Assembly (NCBI GenBank): GCA_050181295.1
Contig: JBFXDI010000012.1
Location: 1 to 51,272 of the forward strand
Direction of reading: 5' to 3'
Length of the DNA: 51,272 nucleotides
Source: JBFXDI01 sp050181295
GTDB lineage: Bacteria; Pseudomonadota; Alphaproteobacteria; Rhizobiales; Aestuariivirgaceae
In this document: piece after piece, positions 39,763-48,298 of the stretch
Numbering within the stretch: the stretch's first letter is position 1
Layout of the letters: every line of letters begins with the position of its first letter
Position numbers and translations under genes: made by a program
The notes under the pieces: model-generated
Database searches by the model: none
What the model saw: only the letters and a program-made list of their open reading frames with translations
What the model was told of the DNA's origin: nothing

Positions 39763-40695
39763 ATGTCGGTCGCCGTCCTCGGCAGCATCAATGTCGACAT
39801 CGCCGCCTATGCCGAGCGCCTGCCGCGTCCGGGCGAGACGCTGCACGGGACGAGCTATGCCGTGACTCTCGGCGGCAAAGGCGCGAACCAGGCGGTCGCG
39901 GCGGCAAGGCTCGGAAGCGAGGTGAAGCTCATCGGGCGCATCGGCTGCGACCGCTTCGGCGAGACGGCCGCGGCGGAGCTGGCCGACGCGGGCATCGACA
40001 CCGCGCTCGTGCTGCGCGATCCCGAGGCATCGACCGGCATCGCCATCATCGGCATCGATGCGCGGGGCGAGAACGCCATCACCGTCATCGCAGGCGCCAA
40101 TCTGGCCCTCGACGGGAGCGACGTCGAGCGGGGGAGGGCGGGCCTCGCCTCCGCCCGCGTGGTGATGCTGCAGCTCGAGACGCCGCCTTCGGTCTCCTAT
40201 ATCGGCGCCGACATCGCGCGGGCCGGCGGCGCGCGCGTGATCTTCGATCCGGCGCCCGCGCCCTATGAGGGCCTGAGCCCTGATCTCTACCGGCGCGTCG
40301 ACATCCTCACCCCCAACGAGATCGAGGCCGAGGCGCTGGTCGGCTTCCGCCCGTCCAACAGGGAGGAGGGCGCCCGCGCCTGCCGGCTGCTCCGTGAGCG
40401 CGGCATCGGCACCGCCATCGTCAAGCTCGGAGAGCGCGGCGTCTGCTTCCTGGGTCCGGAAGGGGAGGGGTTCGTCCCGCCCTATAAGGTCGCCTCGATC
40501 GACAGCGTGGCGGCGGGCGACTGCTTCAATGGCGGCTTGGCCTTCGCGCTCGACCGGGGCAGGCCGATGGCGGAAGCGGTCAGGTTTGCGGCGGCCTGCG
40601 GCGCGCTCGCCACCACCCGCCGCGGCGCCGCCGCCTCCGCCCCCGCGCTGCCGGAGGTGGAGGAGCTTGTCGCGCGCGGGCTGGATTTCCGCTAG
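39763..40695 (+). CDS. rbsK: Ribokinase (PfkB family)
   Basis: 310 aa with GGKGANQAVAAARLGSEV near 37-55, SINVDIAAYAERLPRPGET, and the catalytic anion hole/base DSVAAGDCFNGGLAFAL near residue 251. ILTPNEIEAEALVG is the usual substrate-lid/Mg region. It would phosphorylate ribose released by the nucleoside hydrolase to ribose 5-phosphate. Next comes an ABC transporter substrate-binding protein, which suggests a nucleoside- or ribose-related uptake operon. Confidence 0.9.
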   Translation: MSVAVLGSINVDIAAYAERLPRPGETLHGTSYAVTLGGKGANQAVAAARLGSEVKLIGRIGCDRFGETAAAELADAGIDTALVLRDPEASTGIAIIGIDARGENAITVIAGANLALDGSDVERGRAGLASARVVMLQLETPPSVSYIGADIARAGGARVIFDPAPAPYEGLSPDLYRRVDILTPNEIEAEALVGFRPSNREEGARACRLLRERGIGTAIVKLGERGVCFLGPEGEGFVPPYKVASIDSVAAGDCFNGGLAFALDRGRPMAEAVRFAAACGALATTRRGAAASAPALPEVEELVARGLDFR

Positions 40696-40742
40696 AAAAG
40701 AGCCGGCCGATTTCGAGATCAGAAAACAGGGAGGTGATGATC

Positions 40743-41819
40743 ATGTGGGCGATGAGCCGTCGAACCGTCTTTGCCGGAATGGCGTTTGCCGGCGCGCTCG
40801 CGGCGTGGACCGCCTCTCCGGCGCTCGCCGCCGGCGAGATCAAGGTGCTGAACTGGCAGGGATATGGCACCGACGAGAAATGGGCGCTCGAGATGTTCGA
40901 GAAGAAGACGGGCACCAAGGTCGTGCACGACTACTTCAATTCCGAGCAGGAGATGCTGACCAAGCTCAGGACCAGTCCCGGCGCCTATGACGTGGTTCTC
41001 ATCAACAACATCTACGTCATGGATGCCGTGAACGAGGGCCTGATCCAGCCGATCGACACGGGCAAGATCACTCATTTCGCGGATCTGACGCCACAGTTGC
41101 GCGACAGCGAGCGCTTCGTGAAGGACGGCAAGCACTATGCCGTCTCCTGGGTGTGGGGCGTCACGTCCTTTGCCTATAACACCGACCGGATCAAGGAGAA
41201 GCCGGCCTCCATCGAGGCGCTGTGGGATCCCAAGCATGCGGGGAAGGTTGGCTGGCGCGACGATGCGCTGGAATCGATCCAACTCGCGGCGCTGGCGACC
41301 GGGCAGGACATGAACGCCCCCGACGACATGGAGAAGATCAAGGAGAAGCTCCTGGCGCTGAAAGGTCAGATCAAGACTTTCTGGTCGTCGGAGGACGAGT
41401 GGAACAAGTACATGGCGGCCGGCGACTACGACCTCGCCGTCTACTGGTCGGGTTCAGCCGCGCGCTCCAAGAAGGCCTTCAAGCTTCCGGTCGACTTCGT
41501 GGTGCCGCAGGAGGGCGCCATCGGCTGGTTCGACGGGCTGACGGTGGCGACGAACGCGCCCAATCTGGAAGGGGCGCTCGCCTTCATCGATTTCATGGTG
41601 AGCCCCGAGTTCTACGTGAAGTGGGATACAGATGTCGGCGCTCCGGCGTCCGCCAACGCCAAGGCGAACGCGGCGCTTCCTCCGGAGGCTCTGAACAGGG
41701 TCGTGCTCGGCGATCCGGAGGTCGTGAAGCGCCTGCAGTGGATGGCGCCTGTCTCCGACGAGCAGCGCCAGGCCAAGCAGGAACTCTGGGACGGCGTGAA
41801 GACCCAGCTCGCGAAGTAG
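40743..41819 (+). CDS. ABC transporter substrate-binding protein (PotD/SBP_bac type)
   Basis: 358 aa from ATG 40743, with AGGGAGG 8 nt upstream; a GTG at 40734 and ATG at 40752 are alternatives. The N-terminus MSRRTVFAGMAFAGALAAW carries a twin-arginine-like SRRTVF motif and signal sequence; the mature part begins AGEIKVLNWQGYGTDEKWAL, which is the PotD-type opening (KVLNW-GY). It is a periplasmic binding protein of the spermidine/putrescine class by shape, though the presence of nucleoside-hydrolase and glycosidase genes makes the ligand uncertain. Confidence 0.88.
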   Translation: MWAMSRRTVFAGMAFAGALAAWTASPALAAGEIKVLNWQGYGTDEKWALEMFEKKTGTKVVHDYFNSEQEMLTKLRTSPGAYDVVLINNIYVMDAVNEGLIQPIDTGKITHFADLTPQLRDSERFVKDGKHYAVSWVWGVTSFAYNTDRIKEKPASIEALWDPKHAGKVGWRDDALESIQLAALATGQDMNAPDDMEKIKEKLLALKGQIKTFWSSEDEWNKYMAAGDYDLAVYWSGSAARSKKAFKLPVDFVVPQEGAIGWFDGLTVATNAPNLEGALAFIDFMVSPEFYVKWDTDVGAPASANAKANAALPPEALNRVVLGDPEVVKRLQWMAPVSDEQRQAKQELWDGVKTQLAK

Positions 41820-41833
41820 TAGCAATGAAAGCC

Positions 41834-41985
41834 GTCATGCCAGCGAAAGCTGGCATCCCCTAGAGCGGTGAGAACTCTTCCGGGCATCAACTGGACGAGG
41901 CTCGGACCCTTCCGCACAGGATGGGTTGCGCGACCTCCGCAAACGGTTAGGCACCAGGGGATGCCAGCTTTCGCTGGCATGACGG
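41834..41985. repeat. BIME-like REP doublet, copy B, within the ABC operon
   Basis: GTCATGCCAGCGAAAGCTGG-type unit starting at 41834 and its inverted copy CAGGGG...GCTGGCATGAC ending near 41985 bracket about 95 bp without a gene. The left unit is the same as copy A at 17229. It fills the 218-bp gap between the binding protein and first permease and may attenuate or stabilise the mRNA. Confidence 0.75.
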
Positions 41986-42037
41986 AAAAAGAGGTAGCGC
42001 TCCGCAATTCGCGCTGTTCGGTAGAGGGTCCTGGTCG

Positions 42038-42907
42038 GTGACCCCTGCCGCGCGCCGCCATATCGCCATCGCGGGGCTCGCCGGCCCGGCCTATCTGTGG
42101 CTCGCGGCGACCGTGTTCCTGCCGCTCTCGGCGATGCTCTATTTCAGCTTCCTCACCGTGCCGCCGATCGGTGGGCGCGAGGCGGCGCTCACGCTTCGCC
42201 ACTACGCGGCCTTCTTCGAGAAGGAGGTCTACTGGTACAACGCCTGGCGCTCGCTGAGCCTCGGCGTCTGGGTGACGGCCATCTGCCTGCTCGTCGGCTA
42301 TCCGGCCGCCATGGCGCTCGCGCGGCACGTGCGCGGCCGCTGGCGCGAGGCGCTGTTCCTGCTCGTGATCCTGCCCTTCTGGAGCAACGCGCTGGTGCGC
42401 ACCTTCTCGTGGACCATGGTGCTGCGGGCCGACGGCATCGTCGGCCGCTGGGTCGACGCGATCCTGCCGGGCTTGTGGACCGAGGACATCCTCTTCACCT
42501 ATCCGGCGATCGTCATCGGGCTCGTCCATGCCTATCTGCCCTATGCCATCCTCACGATCTATATCTCGCTCGAAGGCATAGGCAGCGACCTCGGCGAGGC
42601 GGCGCTGAGCCTCGGAGCCTCTCCCGCGCAGGCGTTCCGGAAGGTCACCTTGCCCCTGAGCATGCCCGGCGTGCTCGCCGCCGTATTCCTGATCTTCGTG
42701 CCCGTCATCGGCTCCTTCATGGAGCCGCGCATCCTCGGCGGCACCAACGCCATCATGCTGGGGCCCATCATCGAGAACCAGTTCGTGACCGCCTTCAACT
42801 GGCCGCTCGGCTCCGCGCTCTCCTTCACGATGCTCGCCATCGTGCTCCTGATCCTCGCGGCCTCCGCACCCTTCGCCCGCCGCTACCTCGTGCGGGGGCA
42901 GGGATGA
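42038..42907 (+). CDS. ABC transporter permease (PotB-type)
   Basis: 289 aa from GTG 42038 (AGAGGGT upstream). Six membrane helices, with the cytoplasmic EAA loop GEAALSLGASPAQAFRKVTLPLSMPG near residues 185-210 and the family opening GPAYLWLAATVFLPLSAMLYFSFL. Its stop overlaps the ATG of the second permease (ATGA). Works with the binding protein at 40743 and the ATPase at 43689. Confidence 0.92.
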   Translation: MTPAARRHIAIAGLAGPAYLWLAATVFLPLSAMLYFSFLTVPPIGGREAALTLRHYAAFFEKEVYWYNAWRSLSLGVWVTAICLLVGYPAAMALARHVRGRWREALFLLVILPFWSNALVRTFSWTMVLRADGIVGRWVDAILPGLWTEDILFTYPAIVIGLVHAYLPYAILTIYISLEGIGSDLGEAALSLGASPAQAFRKVTLPLSMPGVLAAVFLIFVPVIGSFMEPRILGGTNAIMLGPIIENQFVTAFNWPLGSALSFTMLAIVLLILAASAPFARRYLVRGQG

Positions 42908-43692
42908 CCCGCGGGCTGGGAGCAGGGGTCTTGAGGGCGCATCTCGCGCTGGTGCTCGTCTTCCTCTATCTGCCGATCGCGGTGATGATCCTCATGGCCT
43001 TCAACCGCTCGGCGCTCTACGAACTGCCCTTCACCTTCGACCTCGTCTGGTTCAAGGCCCTGGCCGGCAACCAGAAGCTCCTGACCGCGAGCTTCAACAG
43101 CGTCTGGATCGCGCTCGCCAACGCCATCCTCGCCACGACGCTCGGGACGCTGGCGGCGCTCGCCTTCGCGCGCTACGAGTTCCGCGGAAAGCGCCCGCTG
43201 CAGCTCCTGCTCTTCCCGCCCATCACCATTCCCTGGCTCATCATCGGCACCTCCATGCTCGTCTTCTTCTTCTGGACCGGCATCGGGCGCGGGCTCCACG
43301 CCATCCTGCTCGGCCATGTGGCGCTGTCGATTCCCTATGTGATCGTGGTGGTGGGCGCGCGCCTTCAGGGATCGGGGCCGGTGCTCGAGGAAGCCGCCGC
43401 CTCGCTCGGCGCGACGCCCGTCCAGACGTTTCTCAAGGTGACGCTTCCCGTCATGGCGCCGGGCGTCATGGCGGCCTTCCTCTTTGCCTTCGCCGTCTCC
43501 TTCGACCAGTTCGTCATTTCCTACTTTCTCGCGCCGCCAGGAACCTCCACATTGCCGGTCGAGATCTACACCTCCATCCGCAAGGGCTTCACACCCGAGA
43601 TCAACGCCGTGTCGACCATCATTATCCTCGTCTCCATGGGACTCATGCTGCTGGTGGCGCGCCACTATCGCTTCGGGAGCACGAAGCCATGA
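42904..43692 (+). CDS. ABC transporter permease (PotC-type)
   Basis: 262 aa in an ATGA overlap with the first permease. Six helices (LALVLVFLYLPIAVMILMAFN, ILATTLGTLAALAFARYEF, etc.) and EAA loop EEAAASLGATPVQTFLKVTLPVMAPG. The F-x-N-S segment ASFNSVWIALANA is typical of this half of spermidine-type importers. Ends in another ATGA with the ATPase gene. Confidence 0.92.
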   Translation: MTRGLGAGVLRAHLALVLVFLYLPIAVMILMAFNRSALYELPFTFDLVWFKALAGNQKLLTASFNSVWIALANAILATTLGTLAALAFARYEFRGKRPLQLLLFPPITIPWLIIGTSMLVFFFWTGIGRGLHAILLGHVALSIPYVIVVVGARLQGSGPVLEEAAASLGATPVQTFLKVTLPVMAPGVMAAFLFAFAVSFDQFVISYFLAPPGTSTLPVEIYTSIRKGFTPEINAVSTIIILVSMGLMLLVARHYRFGSTKP

Positions 43693-44735
43693 GCCGGGTC
43701 GAGGTCGAGGGACTGACGAAGCGCTACGGCGCCCTGGCGGCGCTCGACGGCGTGTCGATCTCCTTCGAGGACGGCGAGTTCTTCGGCCTGCTCGGACCTT
43801 CGGGCTCCGGCAAGACGACGCTGCTCCGCGCCATCGCCGGCTTCGTGATCCCCGACGGCGGAGAAATCCGCTTCGACGGCAGGAGGGTCGAGGAAGTGCC
43901 GGTCCACCGCCGCGACATCGGCATGGTGTTCCAGAGCTATGCGCTCTTTCCGCACATGAGCGTGGCGGAGAACATCGCCTTCGGCCTCGACGTGCGCTCG
44001 GTCCCGAAGGCCGAGATCGGGCAGCGGGTCGCCGAGATGCAGCGCCTCGTGCGGCTCCAGGGGCTGGAGGCCCGCCGGCCCGCCCAGCTTTCGGGCGGTC
44101 AGCAGCAGCGCGTGGCGCTCGCCCGCGCGCTCATCACGCGGCCGAAGGTGCTGCTGCTCGACGAGCCATTGGGCGCGCTCGACCGCCGCCTGCGCCAGGA
44201 GATGCAGGTGGAGCTGAAGGAGATCCAGCGCCGCACCGGCATCACCGCCATCTTCGTGACCCACGACCAGGAGGAGGCGCTGACGCTCTCCGACCGAATC
44301 GCCATCATCGACAAGGGCCGGCTTGTGCAGATAGGGCCGCCGGTCGAGGTCTATGAGCGTCCGGCGACGGTCTTCGCGGCGCAGTTCCTGGGCGATGCCA
44401 ACGTCTTTCGGGGAACGCCGGTCGAGGGGGGCCTGAAGCACTCCGACGGCACGCTGATCCGCACCGCCGCGCCCTCCGCCGGCGTCGCCGTTGTGCGGCC
44501 GGAGAAGATGGCGATCGTGGAGACGGGCGCGCCGGATGCCGGGAACCGCATCGAGGGCGAGGTGCTGCAGGCGGTCTATTCCGGCGCCTCGGTGACCTAC
44601 CGCGTCCGCGTGGGCGCGCTCGGCGACACGCCGCTCCTGGCCTTCGCCCAGAACGCGGAAGGCCAGGTGCTGGCGCCCGGAACGCGCGTCGCGGTCACAT
44701 GGCCCGCCACGCAGACGATCCCGGTCGCGCCATGA
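43689..44735 (+). CDS. ABC transporter ATP-binding protein (PotA-type)
   Basis: 348 aa. Walker A GPSGSGKTTLLRAIAGF (near 36), Q-loop VFQSYALFPHMSVAEN, signature LSGGQQQRVALARAL, Walker B LLLDEPLGALDRRL, switch FVTHDQEEAL, then a TOBE-type C-terminal domain (about 240-348). It energises the permease pair upstream. The stop overlaps the next gene's ATG by 4 nt. Confidence 0.94.
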   Translation: MSRVEVEGLTKRYGALAALDGVSISFEDGEFFGLLGPSGSGKTTLLRAIAGFVIPDGGEIRFDGRRVEEVPVHRRDIGMVFQSYALFPHMSVAENIAFGLDVRSVPKAEIGQRVAEMQRLVRLQGLEARRPAQLSGGQQQRVALARALITRPKVLLLDEPLGALDRRLRQEMQVELKEIQRRTGITAIFVTHDQEEALTLSDRIAIIDKGRLVQIGPPVEVYERPATVFAAQFLGDANVFRGTPVEGGLKHSDGTLIRTAAPSAGVAVVRPEKMAIVETGAPDAGNRIEGEVLQAVYSGASVTYRVRVGALGDTPLLAFAQNAEGQVLAPGTRVAVTWPATQTIPVAP

Positions 44736-45340
44736 CGGAAGGCTTGAAATTCGGACCCCTGAAGCCCGACGCGCTGCACGTGGCGGTCGACATGCAGCGC
44801 CTTTTCGGCGAGGTGACCGAGTGGCACTGCGCCACGCTCGCCGACGTGCTCGGCCGCGTGGGCGCCATCGCCGGGCATGCGCCTGCCCGCACCGTCTTCA
44901 CCCGCTTCCGCACACCGCACAAGCTCGAGGACGCGGGCGGCCAGTGGCGGCACTACTACCGGCGCTGGAAGAGCGTGCTCGGCGAGGCGCTCGCGCCTGA
45001 GATGTTCGATCTCATGCCACAGCTCTCGACCGTCGCGCGCGCCAGCCGCGTGGTGGACAAGATGACCTATTCGGCCTTCGGGTCGCGTGCCTTCCATGAT
45101 CTCCTGGGCGAACTCCATCCTTCAGCCCTCGTCCTCACGGGCGTGGAGACCGACGTCTGCGTCCTTGCCACCATGCTCGATGCCGTCGACCACGGCTACC
45201 GCACCATCCTCGTCGAGGACGCCGTGACGAGCGCCAGCGAAAGTGGGCACGAGGCCATTCTGGAGGTGGCGCGCGAGCGCTTCGGCGAGCAGGTCGAGGT
45301 CATCGCCACCGAAGCTCTTCTGAAAACGTGGCGTCCATGA
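44732..45340 (+). CDS. Isochorismatase-family cysteine hydrolase
   Basis: 202 aa from the ATG in the ATGA overlap with the ATPase. Catalytic triad readable: Asp in HVAVDMQRLFG near residue 18, Lys in VVDKMTYSAFGS and the nucleophile Cys in TGVETDVCVLATMLDAVDHGY. The family hydrolyses amides, ureides or vinyl ethers, for example biuret or ureidoacrylate. In this operon it may release ammonia or an acid from an imported compound. Confidence 0.88.
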   Translation: MTEGLKFGPLKPDALHVAVDMQRLFGEVTEWHCATLADVLGRVGAIAGHAPARTVFTRFRTPHKLEDAGGQWRHYYRRWKSVLGEALAPEMFDLMPQLSTVARASRVVDKMTYSAFGSRAFHDLLGELHPSALVLTGVETDVCVLATMLDAVDHGYRTILVEDAVTSASESGHEAILEVARERFGEQVEVIATEALLKTWRP

Positions 45341-45350
45341 GTCGTTCCGC

Positions 45351-47582
45351 ATGAGCAGTATCCTGAAGACGCCGAACGTTCCGCTGGCGCGCGCCTGGAA
45401 CACCTGGGACGCCGGCCGGCCGGCGGAGATGTCCTTCCGGCCGCTGGGGGTTCGGGTGACGCCCATGGCCTATGCCGCGAGCGCGGGGTCCGCCACCTTC
45501 TTTCCGCCGGGCCCGGCGATCCGCTACGGCGCGCATGCGCTGGATGGAAGCGAGGTGGAGATCGGCCTGACGCACGCCGGCAGCGGGCTGTCGCTCCGCT
45601 ACGGCAAGGCTTCCGACTATGACCTCGAGGGCGGCTGGAGCACGGTGCGCACCGGCGAGTGGGGCCTGCGCGTCTGGTTCGTGCTCTGTCTCTCCTGCGA
45701 CGAGGGACAGGAATGGCGCTACGACGAGGAGCGGAAGGTCGCGCATGCGACCGTCGGGCCGCGCAGCGTCGCCATCGCCTGCCTGAAGCCGCCGCTCCTC
45801 GTCACCGGCCACGAGCGGCTGGAGGACGTGGCGGCGGAGTACGAGGCGCATGGCTACTGGCACCTGGCCTCGCGCGCCGAGGCGGGCCGCGTGCTGGCGC
45901 TCCGCTTCAACCTCGACGAGATGCCGGAGAACCGCTTCCGCGTGCGGATAGCCGACCGCCTCGACCTGGCGGTGGAGAAGGCTGCCATTCCGCTCATTCC
46001 CGCGCAGGCAGGAATCCACGGGAAGGCTGGGGAACAGGGCCCCCTCGCCGCCATCCGCGACGTCATCGGCTGGAACACCGTCTGGGATCCGGTGAACGCG
46101 CGGCCCTACATGACCTGCAGCCGCAATTGGGACCTGAAGAAGTTCGGCGGCTTCGGCATGTGGCTGAACGACATGTGCGTGAACGGGCTGCTGGCGAGCG
46201 TGTTGGATGCCGACCAGGGCCGCGAGAATCTGTCCGCCGTGCTCTACGGATCGACGCCCGAAGGGAACCTCCCGTGCCTCCTGACTGGCAACGACGCCTG
46301 GGTGGACCGCACGCAGTCGCCTATCGCCTCGCTGATCGTGTGGCTCATCTGGCTGCGCACCCGCTCGCGCGCGCTGCTGGAGGCGTCCTACCCCGTGCTC
46401 GCGCGCAACCACGCCTGGCTCGTGGAACGCCGCGACGGCAACGGCAACGGCCTCCTGGAGTTCGGCTCCTCCGACACCGGCCGCGGCCTCTACCAGGGCA
46501 CCAAGCTTGCCGCCAAGGACGAGTCCTTCATGGACAATTCGCCCCTGCACGACGAGGCGGCGTGGAAGCCCGACAGCCGCACGCTCGACTGCGAGGATGT
46601 GGGGCTGAACTGCCTCGCCACCCTCGATGCGGAGATGCTGTCCCTGATCGCCGCCGAGCTCGGCCGCGACGCCGAGGCGGCCCGGCTTGCGAAGGCGGCT
46701 GAGAAGCGCCGCGTGCTGATCCGGGACCGGCTCTGGGATAAAAAGCGCGCCATCTTCGCCAACCGCCTCTGGTCGGGGAAGTTCGTGCGGAGCCTCGCGC
46801 CGACGAGCTTCTATCCGTTGCTCTGCGGCGCGGCGACCCGTGAGCAGCAGGAGACGCTGCTTGCGCACCTGAAGGACCCGAAGAAGTTCGGCGGGCGCTT
46901 CGGCCTGCCGTCGGTCTCGCGTGACGATCCGGCCTATGGCGACAACGTCTACTGGCGGGGCCGCATCTGGCCGCTCCTCAATTTCCTCGTCTGGCTGGGG
47001 CTGAAGCGCTCGGGGCTCCACGCCGAGGCCGACAATCTCGCGGCCAAGGGCTACGATCTTTTCGAGGCCGAGTGGGCGAAGCGCCTGTGCCCGGAGAACT
47101 ACAACGCCGAGACGGGCGAAGGGCTAGACCAGCCGGACACGGACGGGTTCTACTCCTGGAGCGCGCTTCTGCCCTTCATGCAGGCGGCGCGCGCCATGGA
47201 TTTTTCGCCCTGGGACAGCTGGGAGGTCGTCAATGCGGGGGAGGATCTGGAGATAGGACCCCTCCTGACGCCGGCGGGCCGCGCGACGCTGACGCGACGG
47301 GCGGGCTCGCTCGCGCTCCGTGTCGGGGAGCGCGTGCTCTTCGAGACGAACATCCGTGGCCGCATCGCGCGGCTGGAGCTCGGCGAGGGCAGGCTGTCGC
47401 TTCGCCTGCCGGAGGAGGTTTCGGCCAAGGCGTGGATCCGGCTGCCGCAGGTGTCCGGCGCGTCGCTGCGCCTTGCCCAGGCGGGCAAGCGCGATCTGAA
47501 GGTCGCGAAGGGCAGGACGGGCGTGCAGCTTGCCCTCACCGCCGCCGACGCCGGCAAGGACCTGGTCGCCGTCTGGCGGTAG
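45351..47582 (+). CDS. MGH1-like (GH63-type) glycoside hydrolase
   Basis: 743 aa. The alpha/alpha-barrel reads GWNTVWDPVNARPYMTCSRNWD, GFGMWLNDM, GNLPCLLTGNDAW, QSPIASLIVWL, NGLLEFGSSD, ESFMDNSPLHDEA and NVYWRGRIWPLLNF, the typical blocks of mannosylglycerate-hydrolase-like and trehalase-related enzymes. A beta-rich N-terminal third and a short C-terminal beta domain flank it. No signal peptide, so cytoplasmic. A REP-like palindrome is read in frame at 45994-46025. Last gene of the ABC operon; substrate presumably an imported glycoside (inference). Confidence 0.84.
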   Translation: MSSILKTPNVPLARAWNTWDAGRPAEMSFRPLGVRVTPMAYAASAGSATFFPPGPAIRYGAHALDGSEVEIGLTHAGSGLSLRYGKASDYDLEGGWSTVRTGEWGLRVWFVLCLSCDEGQEWRYDEERKVAHATVGPRSVAIACLKPPLLVTGHERLEDVAAEYEAHGYWHLASRAEAGRVLALRFNLDEMPENRFRVRIADRLDLAVEKAAIPLIPAQAGIHGKAGEQGPLAAIRDVIGWNTVWDPVNARPYMTCSRNWDLKKFGGFGMWLNDMCVNGLLASVLDADQGRENLSAVLYGSTPEGNLPCLLTGNDAWVDRTQSPIASLIVWLIWLRTRSRALLEASYPVLARNHAWLVERRDGNGNGLLEFGSSDTGRGLYQGTKLAAKDESFMDNSPLHDEAAWKPDSRTLDCEDVGLNCLATLDAEMLSLIAAELGRDAEAARLAKAAEKRRVLIRDRLWDKKRAIFANRLWSGKFVRSLAPTSFYPLLCGAATREQQETLLAHLKDPKKFGGRFGLPSVSRDDPAYGDNVYWRGRIWPLLNFLVWLGLKRSGLHAEADNLAAKGYDLFEAEWAKRLCPENYNAETGEGLDQPDTDGFYSWSALLPFMQAARAMDFSPWDSWEVVNAGEDLEIGPLLTPAGRATLTRRAGSLALRVGERVLFETNIRGRIARLELGEGRLSLRLPEEVSAKAWIRLPQVSGASLRLAQAGKRDLKVAKGRTGVQLALTAADAGKDLVAVWR
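45994..46025. repeat. REP-like palindrome inserted in frame inside the glycoside hydrolase gene
   Basis: CTCATTCCCGCGCAGGCAGG then AATCCACGG is the same unit class as the REP doublet at 17284-17312 read on the other strand (GTCATTCCTGCGAAAGCAGG then AATCC), matching at about 21 of 25 positions. In frame it encodes LIPAQAGIHGK, the peptide that such repeats typically spell, between LDLAVEKAA and AIRDVIGW. So the hydrolase carries an extra REP-derived loop at about residues 215-226. Confidence 0.6.
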
Positions 47583-47587
47583 CCCGT

Positions 47588-47632
47588 TTTGTCATACCGG
47601 CGATCCCCCCTGCTTTCGCTAGGGGTTACGCC
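47588..47632. repeat. Degenerate REP-like remnant in the 3' gap after the glycoside hydrolase
   Basis: GTCATACCGGCGATCCCCCC followed by TGCTTTCGCTAGGGG keeps the head (GTCAT, CGGCGA) and tail (TGCTTTCGC, AGGGG) of the REP units at 17.2 and 41.9 kb but the stem is broken. It lies between convergent genes. Confidence 0.45.
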
Positions 47633-48298
47633 TCAGAACAGGCTCGCCTGCTCGGGCGCGGCCGAGGGCCGCTTCGGCCGCTCCATGATAGTCGGTTCCG
47701 CGACGAGAAGGCCGGCGGGCGCCGGTGCAAGCAGCGGCAGGACCTGCCGCGGCTCGACCCTGTCCGCGTCGAGCCAGGCCTGAAAATGCTCCGGCGCCAC
47801 GATCACCGGCATGCGCTCATGCACGTCCGCGACATCGGGGCTGGCGGTGGTGGTGAGGATGGCGGCGGTCTCGAGCTCCGAGCCGTCCGGCCCCTGCCAG
47901 TACTCCCACAGCCCTGCGAAGGCGATGAGGCCGTGGTCGGGCCGATGGATGTGGAAGGGCTGCTTGCGGCCGGGGATTTCGCCCCTCCATTCGTAGTAGC
48001 CGTCGGCCGGAACGAGGCAGCGCCGGCGCAAGAGCGCGTTGCGGAAGGTCGGCTTCTCCATCACTGTCTCGGCGCGCGCGTTGATGAGCGGCCGCCCCGG
48101 GCGGATCTCCTTTGACCAGCCTGGCACGAAGTTCCAGAGCACCAGCGCGAAGCGCCGCGCGCCCCGCTCTTGCCGCACTATGCCGATCGGACCCGCCGGT
48201 GCTACATACGGACGCGGCGGGAAGCGTGCTTCGTCCTCGTAGCCGAAGAGGGCGCGAACCGCCTCCGAGCTTTGCCTGAGACTGTAAAGACCGCACAT
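47633..48298 (-). CDS. HMCES/YedK (SRAP) DNA abasic-site-crosslinking protein
   Basis: 221 aa from ATG 48298, giving Met-Cys2; Cys2 is the residue that forms the thiazolidine with abasic sites after Met removal. Other active-site pieces are visible: INARAET (Asn), ADGYYEWRGEI (Glu) and HERMPVIVAP (His). The C-terminal ~20 residues are Pro/Ala-rich. The protein shields abasic sites in single-stranded DNA and acts in replication-linked repair. Its start codon shares the palindrome CATG with the divergent NUDIX gene. Confidence 0.93.
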   Translation of the reverse strand: MCGLYSLRQSSEAVRALFGYEDEARFPPRPYVAPAGPIGIVRQERGARRFALVLWNFVPGWSKEIRPGRPLINARAETVMEKPTFRNALLRRRCLVPADGYYEWRGEIPGRKQPFHIHRPDHGLIAFAGLWEYWQGPDGSELETAAILTTTASPDVADVHERMPVIVAPEHFQAWLDADRVEPRQVLPLLAPAPAGLLVAEPTIMERPKRPSAAPEQASLF

